Below, piece by piece: positions 23,367 through 32,700 of a stretch of 34,261 nucleotides of DNA. Position 1 is the stretch's first letter; each line of letters begins with the position of its first letter. Below the pieces are notes generated by a model that searched no databases, had not been told where the DNA came from, and worked only from the letters and a program-made list of their open reading frames with translations. The DNA is from Lachnospiraceae bacterium (GTDB taxonomy: Bacteria > Bacillota > Clostridia > Lachnospirales > Lachnospiraceae): the NCBI GenBank assembly GCA_030526405.1, contig JAUNCZ010000034.1, forward strand, positions 1 to 34,261, given 5' to 3'. The translations under genes were made by a program, and so were the position numbers.

Positions 23367-24282
23367 TGGCGTAATCAATGTATACAAAGAGCCTGGTTTT
23401 ACCTCCTTTGATGTGGTGGCAAAGCTTCGAGGCATAGCAAAGCAGAAGAAAATCGGACATACAGGAACACTGGATCCGGATGCAGTGGGAGTGCTTCCCG
23501 TTTGTCTGGGACGAGCCACAAAGCTCTGTGAACTTCTGACAGATGAGACCAAGGAATACAAAGCGGTTCTGTTGCTGGGAAGAGTTACTGATACTCAGGA
23601 CACCAGCGGAGCAGTGCTGGAGGAGCATCCGGTGGAGGTTTCAGAGGAGGAACTCCGCAGGGTTGTGGACAGCTTCAGAGGTGAGCAGATGCAGATTCCC
23701 CCCATGTATTCTGCATTAAAGGTCAATGGTAAAAAACTCTATGAGCTGGCCAGAGAAGGAAAAACCGTGGAGCGCAAGCCACGCCCGGTAACCTTCTATG
23801 AGCTGGAAATCGGAGAAATCCGTTTTCCGGAAGTGGAACTCAGGGTTGTCTGCTCCAAGGGAACCTATATCCGTACTCTCTGTAATGATATTGGAGAGAA
23901 GCTGGGCTGCGGTGGCTGCATGGCTCACCTTACCAGGAGCAGAGTGGGTGTATTCACTCTGGAGGAGACAAAAACTCTTGCAGAGCTTCAGGAACTGGCT
24001 GATCAGGGGCGGCTTTCAGAAGCAGTGCTTCCTGTGGACAGGATATTTGACGATCTCCCACAGTTTTGTACCACAAGAGAGTCAGATGCCATGGCACATA
24101 ACGGAAATACTCTGCGAACCTCCAATCTGGAGGGAGCAGGTGAGAGAACCTGGAAGCAGGGTGAAGCAATCCGTGTCTATGATTCAGAGCAGACCTTTGT
24201 GGGAATCTATGAACGGGCGAAGGATGGCAGCAGAAACTGTTTTCGTCTGAAAAAAATGTTCTATTCCCCTCAGGAGAACTGA
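23359..24282 (+). CDS. truB: tRNA pseudouridine-55 synthase TruB
   Basis: TruB converts U55 in the T loop of tRNAs to pseudouridine. The 307-residue protein starts FNGVINVYKEPGFTSFDVV and has the catalytic motif GHTGTLDPDAVGVLP, with D39 as the nucleophile. The KEYKAVLLLG and GTYIRTLCNDIG motifs follow, and a C-terminal PUA-like region is likely. I chose the ATG at 23359 over the GTG at 23347 because the family starts there; the ribosome site is weak, and the gene overlaps the end of nrnA by 8 bases, so translation is probably coupled. The variant D-P-D-A replaces the usual D-P-x-A and is within family range. Confidence 0.95.
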   Translation: MFNGVINVYKEPGFTSFDVVAKLRGIAKQKKIGHTGTLDPDAVGVLPVCLGRATKLCELLTDETKEYKAVLLLGRVTDTQDTSGAVLEEHPVEVSEEELRRVVDSFRGEQMQIPPMYSALKVNGKKLYELAREGKTVERKPRPVTFYELEIGEIRFPEVELRVVCSKGTYIRTLCNDIGEKLGCGGCMAHLTRSRVGVFTLEETKTLAELQELADQGRLSEAVLPVDRIFDDLPQFCTTRESDAMAHNGNTLRTSNLEGAGERTWKQGEAIRVYDSEQTFVGIYERAKDGSRNCFRLKKMFYSPQEN

Positions 24283-24314
24283 GACAGAGGAATGAGAAAA
24301 AGGGGAACAAAGAG

Positions 24315-25298
24315 TTGAGATATATTACAGATCTGAAGGCACTGAAAAATATTTCTCCCTGTGTAATTACGCTGGGAAAGTTTGACGGTGTTCACAGAGG
24401 ACATCAGAAACTGATCCGCATTGTACATGAGATTGCCGCAAAAAGAGGATGGAAGACAGCAGCTTTTACCTTTGATGTATCGCCCCAGGTAAAGATGGGC
24501 ATGCGAAGAAGCCAGCTGCTTATGACCAATGAAGAACGGCGGACCAGACTGGAAAATCTGGGGCTGGATTATCTGGTAGAATGTCCTTTTACCGATGAAG
24601 TAAAGAATATGGAGCCTGAGGATTTTGTAAAAGAGATCCTGGTGGGCAGAATGCATGCCAGAGCCCTGGTGATCGGTGCGGACTTTCATTTTGGAAAGAA
24701 ACGCAGAGGGGATGCAGCTCTGCTTCTTGAGATGGGAAAAGAGCTGGATCTGGAGATTCATGTGGAGCAGAAGGAACAGGATGGGAAGCGTGATATCAGC
24801 AGCACCTATGTGCGAGAGGAACTCTCTCTGGGGCATATGGAAAAGGTTACAGAGCTGCTTGGAAATCCCTATTCCGTGAAGGGTGAGATTGTCCATGGAA
24901 ATCACATCGGACATACCCTGGGCTTTCCAACCATTAATCAGATTCCGGAATCCATCAAGCTGCTTCCTCCCAATGGTGTGTACCTGTCAAGAACACTGGT
25001 GGATGGTCATGAGTATGATGGAATCAGCAATGTGGGTACCAAACCTACTGTACAGGGAGAAAAGATCATGGGCATCGAGACCCATCTCCTGTTTTTCAGC
25101 GGAGATCTTTACGGCAAGGAAGCACGTGTGCAGCTTCTTTCCTTCCGGAGACCGGAGAAAAAATTCGGCTCACTGGAGGAACTGAAGGCCCAGCTGGATG
25201 TGGATATCCGTGAGGCGAGAGAACTGGCGGTGAAGAAGATGTCTGCTGCTGAAAAAAGGTCTTTTCCTGAGAAGACTGTCGTAAAAAGAAAAAAGTAG
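24315..25298 (+). CDS. ribF: Bifunctional riboflavin kinase / FAD synthetase
   Basis: RibF turns riboflavin into FMN and then FAD. The 327-residue protein has the N-terminal nucleotidyltransferase domain (LGKFDGVHRGHQ, then SSTYVREEL) and the C-terminal flavokinase domain (GNPYSVKGEIVHGNHIGHTLGFP and NVGTKPTV, then ETHLLFFSGDLYGK). A basic C-terminal tail follows. The start is TTG at 24315, 9 bases after AAGGGG. It ends the nusA-ribF gene string. Its product supplies FMN and FAD for every flavoprotein, including the covalent FMN carried by the RnfD-RnfG fusion, though no direct regulatory link is visible. No FMN riboswitch is seen upstream. Confidence 0.95.
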   Translation: MRYITDLKALKNISPCVITLGKFDGVHRGHQKLIRIVHEIAAKRGWKTAAFTFDVSPQVKMGMRRSQLLMTNEERRTRLENLGLDYLVECPFTDEVKNMEPEDFVKEILVGRMHARALVIGADFHFGKKRRGDAALLLEMGKELDLEIHVEQKEQDGKRDISSTYVREELSLGHMEKVTELLGNPYSVKGEIVHGNHIGHTLGFPTINQIPESIKLLPPNGVYLSRTLVDGHEYDGISNVGTKPTVQGEKIMGIETHLLFFSGDLYGKEARVQLLSFRRPEKKFGSLEELKAQLDVDIREARELAVKKMSAAEKRSFPEKTVVKRKK

Positions 25299-25321
25299 GA
25301 AAACCGCGTTTTTTCACTTTG

Positions 25322-25350
25322 TTGACTCGGTTGATTTAGTGTGCTAAAAT
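25322..25350 (+). promoter_or_regulatory. Promoter of the YerC-type regulator with palindrome at -10
   Basis: TTGACT (25322-25327) and TAAAAT (25345-25350) are 17 bases apart. The inverted repeat TTTAG-TGTG-CTAAA overlaps the -10 box and could be the operator for the TrpR-like protein it drives. Confidence 0.6.
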
Positions 25351-25380
25351 GCAGATAACAGTTGTTCAAGGAGGCACGAG

Positions 25381-25683
25381 ATGAGTAAAGATATTCATAC
25401 TCTGGAGATGGATCGTCTGTTCGACGCAATCCTGAGCTTACAGAATAAAGAAGAGTGCTATACATTTTTTGAGGATGTCTGCACAGTAAACGAACTGATC
25501 TCCCTGTCACAGCGTTTTGAAGTGGCAAAGATGCTCAGAGAGAAAAAGACCTATCTGGAAATTTCTGAGAAAACAGGGGCATCTACTGCAACCATCAGTC
25601 GCGTTAACCGATCCTTATCCTATGGTAATGATGGATATGATATGGTATTTCGTCGTCTGAATGATTCTGAGGAGAACGAATAA
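25381..25683 (+). CDS. yerC: YerC/YecD family TrpR-like DNA-binding regulator
   Basis: This 100-residue protein is of the YerC/YecD family within the TrpR superfamily. The helix-turn-helix region KTYLEISEKTGASTATISRVNRSL lies at about 58-81, preceded by the dimer helices (FEDVCTVNELISLSQRFEVAKML). TrpR-type proteins usually bind an amino acid as co-repressor. Family members in Firmicutes have been linked by comparative genomics to control of histidine genes, and here it is directly followed by hisH and hisF, which supports that role. AAGGAGG precedes the ATG. A terminator follows its stop, so it is transcribed apart from the his genes. An inverted repeat over its -10 box suggests self-control. 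Confidence 0.88.
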   Translation: MSKDIHTLEMDRLFDAILSLQNKEECYTFFEDVCTVNELISLSQRFEVAKMLREKKTYLEISEKTGASTATISRVNRSLSYGNDGYDMVFRRLNDSEENE

Positions 25684-25698
25684 TCTGCTCCGGAGAGC

Positions 25699-25738
25699 AA
25701 AAACGGCGCCTGGCCAGATGGGTCAGGCGTCAGTTTTA
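25699..25738 (+). terminator. Terminator after the YerC-type gene
   Basis: AAAAC-GGCGCCTGGCC pairs with GGTCAGGCGTC-AGTTTT around a short loop, about 16 bases after the stop. The A-tract on the left also allows function in the other direction. Confidence 0.7.
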
Positions 25739-25831
25739 ATTTACGCGAGCAACGAGCCAAAGTCCGTGCTTGCACGGAACCTTGGCCACTGCCGCGATAA
25801 CGAGAGAAACAGGCGAAGCGTGTTTCCTGTG
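25739..25831 (+). repeat. Dispersed two-hairpin repeat, copy B
   Basis: It matches copies A (466-559, inverted) and C (29693-29786) over about 93 bases. The main hairpin spans 25744-25796 with tip CCGTGC-TT-GCACGG. The second hairpin region here differs most from the other copies but keeps a paired GAAAC/GTTTC. It lies directly in front of hisH and would be part of its leader. Confidence 0.75.
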
Positions 25832-25845
25832 GATTTAATAAATGT

Positions 25846-25860
25846 ACCGGCCAGGCCGGT
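25846..25860 (+). other. Tight hairpin next to the hisH ribosome site
   Basis: ACCGGC-CAG-GCCGGT is a perfect 6-bp GC-rich stem ending 5 bases before the GGAG ribosome site of hisH. It could affect access to that site. Confidence 0.4.
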
Positions 25861-25875
25861 GGGATGGAGAAAACT

Positions 25876-26493
25876 ATGATCGCATTAATTGACTATGATG
25901 CAGGTAATATCAAAAGTGTAGAGAAAGCCCTGCAGCTTCTGGGTGAGGAAATTGTACTCACCAGAGATAAAGAGACCCTGCTCCGGGCGGATAAGGTAAT
26001 ACTTCCCGGTGTGGGAAACTTCGGTGACTGTATGGCGAATCTGAATCGCTATGAGCTGGTTCCTGTGATCCGGGAGATCTGTGAAAAGGGAACTCCTTTT
26101 CTTGGAATCTGCCTGGGACTGCAGCTTCTGTTCGAGAGAAGCGAGGAGGCCCCTGGAGTGGAGGGACTGGGAATCCTGAAGGGCGAAATCAGAAAGATTC
26201 CTGACAAAGAGGGTCTGAAGATCCCTCATATGGGATGGAATTCTCTGCACCTGCAGAACAACGGACGTCTTTTTAAGGGAATCCAGGAAGAATCCTATGT
26301 ATACTTTGTACATTCCTATTATCTGAAAGCAGAGGATCCGTCTATTGTAAAGGCAACCACGGAGTACAGCACACTGATCCATGCATCAGTGGAGAAGGAC
26401 AATGTATTTGCCTGCCAGTTCCATCCGGAAAAGAGCTCCGATGTGGGATTGAAAATTCTGAAAAATTTTGCAGATCTGGGAAAGGATGAGTAA
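25876..26493 (+). CDS. hisH: Imidazole glycerol phosphate synthase, glutaminase subunit HisH
   Basis: HisH frees ammonia from glutamine and channels it to HisF to form imidazole glycerol phosphate and AICAR in histidine synthesis. The 205-residue protein has the class I glutaminase triad C79 (GICLGLQ), H183 and E185 (QFHPEKS), and the oxyanion strand near PGVGNFGD. I chose the ATG at 25876 over 25864 because GGAG (25866-25869) precedes it and the family starts at M-I-A-x-I-D-Y. Its stop lies 3 bases before hisF. Only hisH and hisF of the pathway are present here; the other his genes must lie elsewhere. Confidence 0.95.
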   Translation: MIALIDYDAGNIKSVEKALQLLGEEIVLTRDKETLLRADKVILPGVGNFGDCMANLNRYELVPVIREICEKGTPFLGICLGLQLLFERSEEAPGVEGLGILKGEIRKIPDKEGLKIPHMGWNSLHLQNNGRLFKGIQEESYVYFVHSYYLKAEDPSIVKATTEYSTLIHASVEKDNVFACQFHPEKSSDVGLKILKNFADLGKDE

Positions 26494-26496
26494 GAG

Positions 26497-27258
26497 ATGT
26501 TTACAAAGAGAGTAATTCCCTGCCTGGATGTAAATGCAGGACGAGTGGTAAAAGGCGTTAATTTTGTAAATCTGAGAGATGCCGGTGATCCAGTGGAGAT
26601 TGCCAAGGCATACGATAAGGCAGGAGCAGATGAGGTGGTGTTTCTGGACATTACAGCATCCTCTGACAACAGGGGAACAGTGGTGGATATGGTACGCCGT
26701 GTAGCTGCCAACGTATTCATTCCCTTTACTGTGGGAGGCGGAATCCGCACTGTAGATGATTTTAAGATGCTGCTTCGGGAGGGCGCAGACAAGATTTCCG
26801 TTAACTCTGCTGCCATCATGAATCCGCAGCTGATCACAGATGCAGCTCTGAAGTTCGGAAGTCAGTGTGTGGTGGTTGCCATCGATGCCAAGAGACGAGA
26901 AGATGGATCTGGCTGGAACATCTATAAAAACGGCGGCCGTGTGGACATGGGAATCGATGCTGTTGAGTGGGCAAAAAAAGCATATTCCCTGGGCGCCGGT
27001 GAGATCCTCCTCACCAGCATGGACTGTGACGGAACAAAGGCGGGCTACGACATTGAGCTTACAAAGACTGTTGCAGAAGAGGTAGGTATTCCTGTAATTG
27101 CATCAGGCGGAGCCGGAACCATGGAGCATTTTTACGATGCACTGACAGTGGGAAAGGCAGACGCAGTGCTGGCTGCTTCTCTGTTTCACTACAAAGAGAT
27201 GGAGATCCGGGATCTGAAACAGTATCTCCGAGACAGAGACGTTTCAGTAAGACTGTAA
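26497..27258 (+). CDS. hisF: Imidazole glycerol phosphate synthase, cyclase subunit HisF
   Basis: HisF is the (beta/alpha)8-barrel that condenses ammonia from HisH with PRFAR to make imidazole glycerol phosphate and AICAR. The 253-residue protein has both catalytic aspartates at their standard positions, D11 ([13 protein letters not shown]) and D130 (VVAIDAKR). The phosphate-binding GGGIR motif (80-84) and the later ASGGAG motif are also present. Its length is normal. The gene directly follows hisH and the pair is presumably co-translated. The next gene, ung, starts 31 bases later with its own AGGGAGG site, so it may share the transcript. Confidence 0.97.
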   Translation: MFTKRVIPCLDVNAGRVVKGVNFVNLRDAGDPVEIAKAYDKAGADEVVFLDITASSDNRGTVVDMVRRVAANVFIPFTVGGGIRTVDDFKMLLREGADKISVNSAAIMNPQLITDAALKFGSQCVVVAIDAKRREDGSGWNIYKNGGRVDMGIDAVEWAKKAYSLGAGEILLTSMDCDGTKAGYDIELTKTVAEEVGIPVIASGGAGTMEHFYDALTVGKADAVLAASLFHYKEMEIRDLKQYLRDRDVSVRL

Positions 27259-27289
27259 CAGGCAATGGTTCGAAGGGAGGGAACAATCG

Positions 27290-27976
27290 ATGCCACCAAT
27301 TCAGGGCAGCTGGGCGGCTGCATTAAAGGAAGAATTCAAAAAACCTTACTATAAAAAGCTTTTTGAGGTGGTGGGCAGCGAATACCAGAGCCGTGTGATC
27401 TATCCGCCGGCAGATGAGCTGTTTAATGCTTTCCATTTTACTCCGCTTGAGCAGGTTCGGGTGGTGATCCTGGGACAGGATCCCTACCACGAGGAGGGAC
27501 AGGCCCACGGACTGTGTTTTTCTGTGAAACCGGGAGTGGATATTCCCCCTTCCCTTGTGAATATTTATAAGGAACTGGAATCTGATCTGGGATGTTATAT
27601 TCCCAACAATGGATATCTTGAAAAATGGGCCCGCCAGGGAGTTCTGATGCTGAACACAGTGCTGACTGTCCGGGCGCATCAGGCCCATTCTCATAAAAAT
27701 ATCGGTTGGGAGCAGTTTACAGACGCAGCTATCCGGGTGCTGGCAGAGCAGGATCGCCCCATGGTGTTTATTCTCTGGGGAAAGCCGGCTCAGACAAAGA
27801 AAGCCATGATCACCAATCCAAAGCATCTGGTACTGGAAGCGCCCCATCCCAGTCCGTTGTCAGCCTACAGAGGCTTTTTCGGAAGCAGACCCTTTTCCAG
27901 AACAAATGCATATTTGCAGGAAAATGGTCTGGATACTGTTGACTGGCAGATTGAAAATATATCGAAACAGAAATGA
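27290..27976 (+). CDS. ung: Uracil-DNA glycosylase (family 1)
   Basis: Ung removes uracil from DNA and starts base-excision repair. The 228-residue protein has the catalytic water-activating motif GQDPYH (D64 in 62-67), the uracil-binding GLCFSVK, the LLNTVLTVR-like segment (LMLNTVLTVRAHQAHSH) and the DNA-minor-groove motif HPSPLSAYRGFFGS with catalytic H186. These are the standard positions for the family. AGGGAGGGAAC precedes the ATG. The stop overlaps the next gene's start by 4 bases (ATGA), indicating coupling with the flippase gene. Confidence 0.97.
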   Translation: MPPIQGSWAAALKEEFKKPYYKKLFEVVGSEYQSRVIYPPADELFNAFHFTPLEQVRVVILGQDPYHEEGQAHGLCFSVKPGVDIPPSLVNIYKELESDLGCYIPNNGYLEKWARQGVLMLNTVLTVRAHQAHSHKNIGWEQFTDAAIRVLAEQDRPMVFILWGKPAQTKKAMITNPKHLVLEAPHPSPLSAYRGFFGSRPFSRTNAYLQENGLDTVDWQIENISKQK

Positions 27977-29598
27977 GTAAGAAAAATACATTAGTAAAAA
28001 ATGCCTCGATCCTGATGATCGCCTCCATGGTATCCAGGATCATCGGTCTCCTCTACAGGAGGCCTCTTGGAGATATTCTGGGATCAGTGGGACTTGGTTA
28101 TTATGGCTATGCCAGCAACCTGTATTCTATTCTTCTCCTGATCTCCTCCTACAGCATCCCAATGGCTGTATCAAAGATCGTGTCGGAGCGTCTTGCCCTG
28201 AAGCAGTACAGAAATGCACACCGGGTATTCAGAGGTGCGCTGATGTACGCTGCTCTGGTGGGTGGTGCTGCTGCGCTGGTGGCAGCATTTGGAGGACGTT
28301 TTCTGCTTCCTCATAATCAGCTGAATGCCCTGCCGGCCCTTCGGGTTCTTGCACCCACCATCTTCCTGTCAGCCATTCTGGGTGTGTTCAGAGGGTATTT
28401 TCAGGCCCATCAGAATATGACGCCAACCTCTGTATCCCAGATTGCAGAGCAGATCATGAATGCCATTGTCAGTATTCTGGCAGCCTGGCTTCTTGTGAAG
28501 AACCTTGCCCCTGCAGGAGGCACAGACAGAGCTGTCTACGGTGCTGTGGGCGGTACCATGGGTACAGCGGCAGGTGTTCTTACGGGACTGATCTTCATGC
28601 TGTTTGTCTATGGAGTAAACAGAAAGATATTCCGAAAACGAATGATGAGAGATATCCACCAGGAGGAGGAAAGCTATGGACAGGTGTTCCAGATCATTTT
28701 CCTCATGGTGACCCCTATCATCTTTACAACCTTTATCAACAATGCGAGCACCTATCTGGACAGCTATCTGTATTCCAGTCTGCAGGACTATCACGGTTTT
28801 CAGGCGGATGCCATCTCAGCTGCCTACGGTGAGTTCAGCAACTATTATATTCCGCTGATCAATATTCCTTTGGCCATTGCCTCTGCCAGTGCCTCTGCAT
28901 TGATGCCGGAGGTTTCCGGACAGTTTGCACTGGGAAATCACAGTGAGGCAAATCAGCAGATCAATACCACCATCCGTCTTACCATGTTCATGTGTATTCC
29001 TGCCATGGTGGGTCTGACGGTTCTGGCATATCCCATCATGGGTGTGCTCTTTCCTTCTTCCTCTGAGCTGGCGGCGAAGATTCTCATGTATGGTACACTG
29101 TATGTTGTATTTACAGCCCTTGCCACCATCACAGGAAGTGTGCTCCAGTCCATTGGACAGCAGAGAACCGCTCTGTTTAATGCAGGCATGTCTCTGATTC
29201 TGAATCTGGTTGCGCTGGCAGCTCTGCTGCTGCTGATTCCCAGGCTGGATATCTATGCTGTAATGATTGCAAATATTCTGTTCTCTGTGGTGTATTGTGT
29301 ATTGAATGCCCTGTCCATGAAGAGATTTCTGGGGCATAAAAATGAGCTGAAGAAGACATATGTGGAGCCGGGAGTGGCATCTGTAATCATGGGAGTGGCA
29401 GCGGTTCTCGTATACAAGGGCGTGTTCCGCCTTCTGTATCGTCCGTTTATCGCTGTGGCCATTGCGATTCTGGTGGCCATCCTCGTATATCTGATCAGTT
29501 ATGTGAAGGTGTCTCACACCACAGAGGAGGAGATGAGACGCTTCCCCATGGGTACAAAGCTGGTAAGAATCCTGAAGCTGATCCGAATCTACAGATAA
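27973..29598 (+). CDS. MOP-superfamily flippase (MurJ/YtgP or SpoVB type)
   Basis: This 541-residue protein is almost wholly membrane-embedded, with about 14 helices. It begins with the pattern KNASILMIASMVSRIIGLLYR seen in SpoVB/YtgP/MurJ-like polysaccharide flippases. These move lipid-linked cell-wall precursors, or related glycans, across the membrane. Further signs are the LGYYGYASNLYSILLLISSYSIP segment, the FRGYFQAHQNMTPTS loop and the ASALMPEVSG motif. The start is coupled to ung. The family has several paralogues in Clostridia (YtgP, SpoVB, Amj-unrelated), and the sequence alone does not decide between housekeeping lipid II flipping and a sporulation role. A terminator follows 45 bases after the stop. 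Confidence 0.85.
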   Translation: MSKKNTLVKNASILMIASMVSRIIGLLYRRPLGDILGSVGLGYYGYASNLYSILLLISSYSIPMAVSKIVSERLALKQYRNAHRVFRGALMYAALVGGAAALVAAFGGRFLLPHNQLNALPALRVLAPTIFLSAILGVFRGYFQAHQNMTPTSVSQIAEQIMNAIVSILAAWLLVKNLAPAGGTDRAVYGAVGGTMGTAAGVLTGLIFMLFVYGVNRKIFRKRMMRDIHQEEESYGQVFQIIFLMVTPIIFTTFINNASTYLDSYLYSSLQDYHGFQADAISAAYGEFSNYYIPLINIPLAIASASASALMPEVSGQFALGNHSEANQQINTTIRLTMFMCIPAMVGLTVLAYPIMGVLFPSSSELAAKILMYGTLYVVFTALATITGSVLQSIGQQRTALFNAGMSLILNLVALAALLLLIPRLDIYAVMIANILFSVVYCVLNALSMKRFLGHKNELKKTYVEPGVASVIMGVAAVLVYKGVFRLLYRPFIAVAIAILVAILVYLISYVKVSHTTEEEMRRFPMGTKLVRILKLIRIYR

Positions 29599-29642
29599 GA
29601 GAGGCAGAATTTTCAGGAAACAGAATAAGATATGATACTAAG

Positions 29643-29685
29643 AAAAAAGTGGCTGTCGCAACAACCGTTGCGGCAGCCACTTTTT
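29643..29685. terminator. Bidirectional terminator between convergent genes
   Basis: AAAAAAGTGGCTGTCGCAAC pairs with GTTGCGGCAGCCACTTTTT around a 4-base loop. A and T tracts on both sides allow it to end the flippase gene and the minus-strand activase-type gene. It shares its core with the terminator at 12322-12360. Confidence 0.88.
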
Positions 29686-29692
29686 GATGTAT

Positions 29693-29786
29693 TTTACGCC
29701 GGCAACGAGCCAAAGTCCGTGCTTGCACGAGACTCTGGCGACTGCCGCGATAACCTGAGAACCTGGCAAAGCGTGTTTCTCATAGT
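29693..29786 (+). repeat. Dispersed two-hairpin repeat, copy C
   Basis: About 94 bases match copies A and B. The main hairpin is at 29700-29747 (CGGCA...TGCCG outer stem, tip GTGC-TT-GCAC), and the second at 29756-29782 (TGAGAA...TTCTCA). It fills the gap between a bidirectional terminator and the stop codon of the convergent minus-strand gene. Confidence 0.75.
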
Positions 29787-29794
29787 TGTCCGGA

Positions 29795-32700
29795 TTACTC
29801 CAGATTTTTGTTTGCTGTGGACAGCATCAGCTTGATACGGTTCAGCTGATTTACTTCGGATGCACCTGGGTCGAAATCGATGGCAACGATGTTTGCCTTC
29901 GGATATTCCTTGCGGATGGCCTTGATTACACCCTTACCCACAATGTGGTTTGGCAGACAGCCGAAAGGCTGTGTGCAGACAATGTTTTCAACACCTGCAT
30001 GGATCAGTTCCATCATCTCACCGGTCAGGAACCAGCCCTCACCGGTCTGATTGCCCACGGAGACGATAGGAGAAGCGTATTCAGCCAGATCCTTTACATT
30101 GGCAGAAGGTGTAAAGTGCTTGCTCTTGGCAAACTCTCTGTTGGCAGCGGAACGAAGTGTATCGATGGCCTTGATTCCTGCGTTGCAGAGAAGGGCAGTT
30201 TTTTTGCTGCCACCTAAGTGTTTTGCCTTAAAGTTTGCATTGTAGAAGCTGTACATGAAGAAGTCGATCAGATCAGGGCAGACAGCCTCGGCTCCCTCCT
30301 TCTCCAGCAGCTCAGCCAGATGGTTGTTTGCTGCAGGCAGGAATTTTACCAGGATCTCACCTACGATTCCCACCCGAGGCTTCTTGATATCCAGCACAGG
30401 AATTCTGTCAAAATCGTGGATCATTGTGCGGCAAAGCTGGTTGAAGCGGCGGAAGGAAATCTTCGGACTGCTTACAAATTCAATACAGATATTTTCCCAT
30501 TTTTCATGGATTCTGTTTGTGGTTCCCTTAACTTTCTCATAAGGACGCATGCGGTATACACACTTCATCAGAATATCTCCGAAGATAACAGCATACACAG
30601 CACGAAGGGCAGTCTGCATATCCAGCTTGAATCCAGGATTCTCCTCAAGACCGCTTAAGTTTACGGAGATAACAGGAACCTGAGACATTCCTGCCTTTTT
30701 CAGAGCACGTCGGATAAAGCCGATGTAGTTGGAAGCACGGCAGCCGCCACCGGTCTGGGTACACATAACAGCTGTCTTATTCAGATCATATTTGCCGGAG
30801 AGCAGAGCGTCCATGATCTGACCTACAACCATCAGAGATGGATAGCAGGCATCATTGTTTACATATTTCAGTCCCACATCCACAGCCTGTTTGGAATCAT
30901 TCTGGAGAATCTCCAGATTATAGCCACTGGTGTTGAAGGCCGGCTGCAGGATGTTGAAATGGATCGGTGACATCTGAGGAGCCAGAATGGTGTAAACACC
31001 CTTCATTTCCTTGGTGTACAGAGCCTTTTTAATGGAAGAAGGAATGATGGAACGTTTTTCTTTCTTCTTATCCCGGGCACGCAGAGCTGCGATCAGAGAG
31101 CGAACACGGATTCTGGCAGCCCCCAGGTTGTTTACTTCATCAATCTTCAGGCAGGTGTAGATCTTTCCACTTCCTTCCAGAATGTCATATACCTGATCGG
31201 TGGTAACTGCATCCAGTCCGCAGCCAAAGGAATTCAGCTGGATGATATCCAGATCATCCCTTACCTTTGCAAGGTTTGCTGCCGCATAGAGACGGGTATG
31301 GTACATCCACTGATCATTTACACGAAGAGGACGCTCCAGATCGTGCAGATGGGAGACTGAATCCTCTGTGAGAACTGCCAGATTGTAGGCGGCGATCATA
31401 TCCGGGATACCGTGGTGGATCTCCGGGTCAATGTGGTAGGGACGTCCTGCCAGAACAATGCCGTGATGTCCTGTTTCCTCCATCCATTTCAGGGTTTCCT
31501 CACCCTTTCTGCGCATATCCTCACGAACGCTGTTCATCTCCACCCAGCCGGCATGGCAGGCATTGCGAACCTCCTTTTCAGGAATGTCCTTGAAGATCTT
31601 CACCAGCTCGTCAGCCAGAATTCTTTCACTGGTCAGCGCCAGGAATGGATTCTGGAAGGTGACAGAGGGATCATTCAGCTCCTCCACGTTGTTTTTGATG
31701 TTCTCTGCATAGGAGGTGACAATCGGGCAGTTGTAATGATTTACAGCACCCTTGAACTCCTCACGCTCATAGGGGATGCAGGGATAGAAGATATACTTCA
31801 CATCGTTGCGCAACAGCCAGGTGATATGACCGTGGGCCAGCTTTGCAGGGTAGCACTCAGACTCACTTGGGATGGACTCGATGCCCAGCTCATAGATCTT
31901 GCGGGAAGAGGTTGGAGAGAGCACCACTCTGTAGCCCAGCTTTGTGAAGAAGGTATGCCACAGAGGATAGTTCTCGTACATGTTCAGAACACGGGGGATA
32001 CCTACTGTTCCACGGAAAGCTTCCTCCTCTGTGAGAGATGCATAATCAAACAGTCTCTGGTATTTGTACTCGAAAAGATTCGGGATCTTGTTGGCATTTT
32101 TCTCTTTTCCGATACCCCTCTCACAGCGGTTTCCGCTGATGTACTGTCTTCCGCCGGAAAATTTGTTGATGGTCAGACGGCAGTTGTTGGTACAGCCCTT
32201 GCAGTTGGTCATTCTGGTGGTATATTCCAGGCAGTTGATATCTTTGATGGACAGCATGCAGGTGTCCTTGCCCTCGTATCGCTCACGGGCAATGAGAGCG
32301 GCACCGAAGGCGCCCATGATTCCCGCAATATCAGGACGGATGGCATTGCAGCCGGCAATTCTCTCAAAGCTGCGGAGAACGGCATCGTTGTAGAAGGTAC
32401 CACCCTGTACAACAATATGGGACCCCAGCTCGGAGGCATCAGAAACCTTGATTACCTTATAGAGGGCATTCTTGATAACGGAATAGGCAAGACCGGCAGA
32501 GATGTCCGCTGCAGTAGCGCCCTCCTTCTGCGCCTGTTTTACCTTGGAATTCATGAATACAGTGCATCTTGTTCCAAGATCAATGGGATTCTCCGCAAAA
32601 AGCGCCTCGGAGGCAAAGTCCTGTACAGAGAAATTCAGGGATTTTGCGAAGGTCTCAATGAAGGAACCGCAGCCGGAGGAGCAGGCCTCATTGAGGAGCA

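Noticed and set aside
25661..25879. Short frames in the three repeat copies that share a peptide like NEPKSVLAR
   Set aside because: The similarity comes from the shared DNA repeat. Frames lack ribosome sites and differ outside the repeat, and the hairpin structure explains the conservation better.
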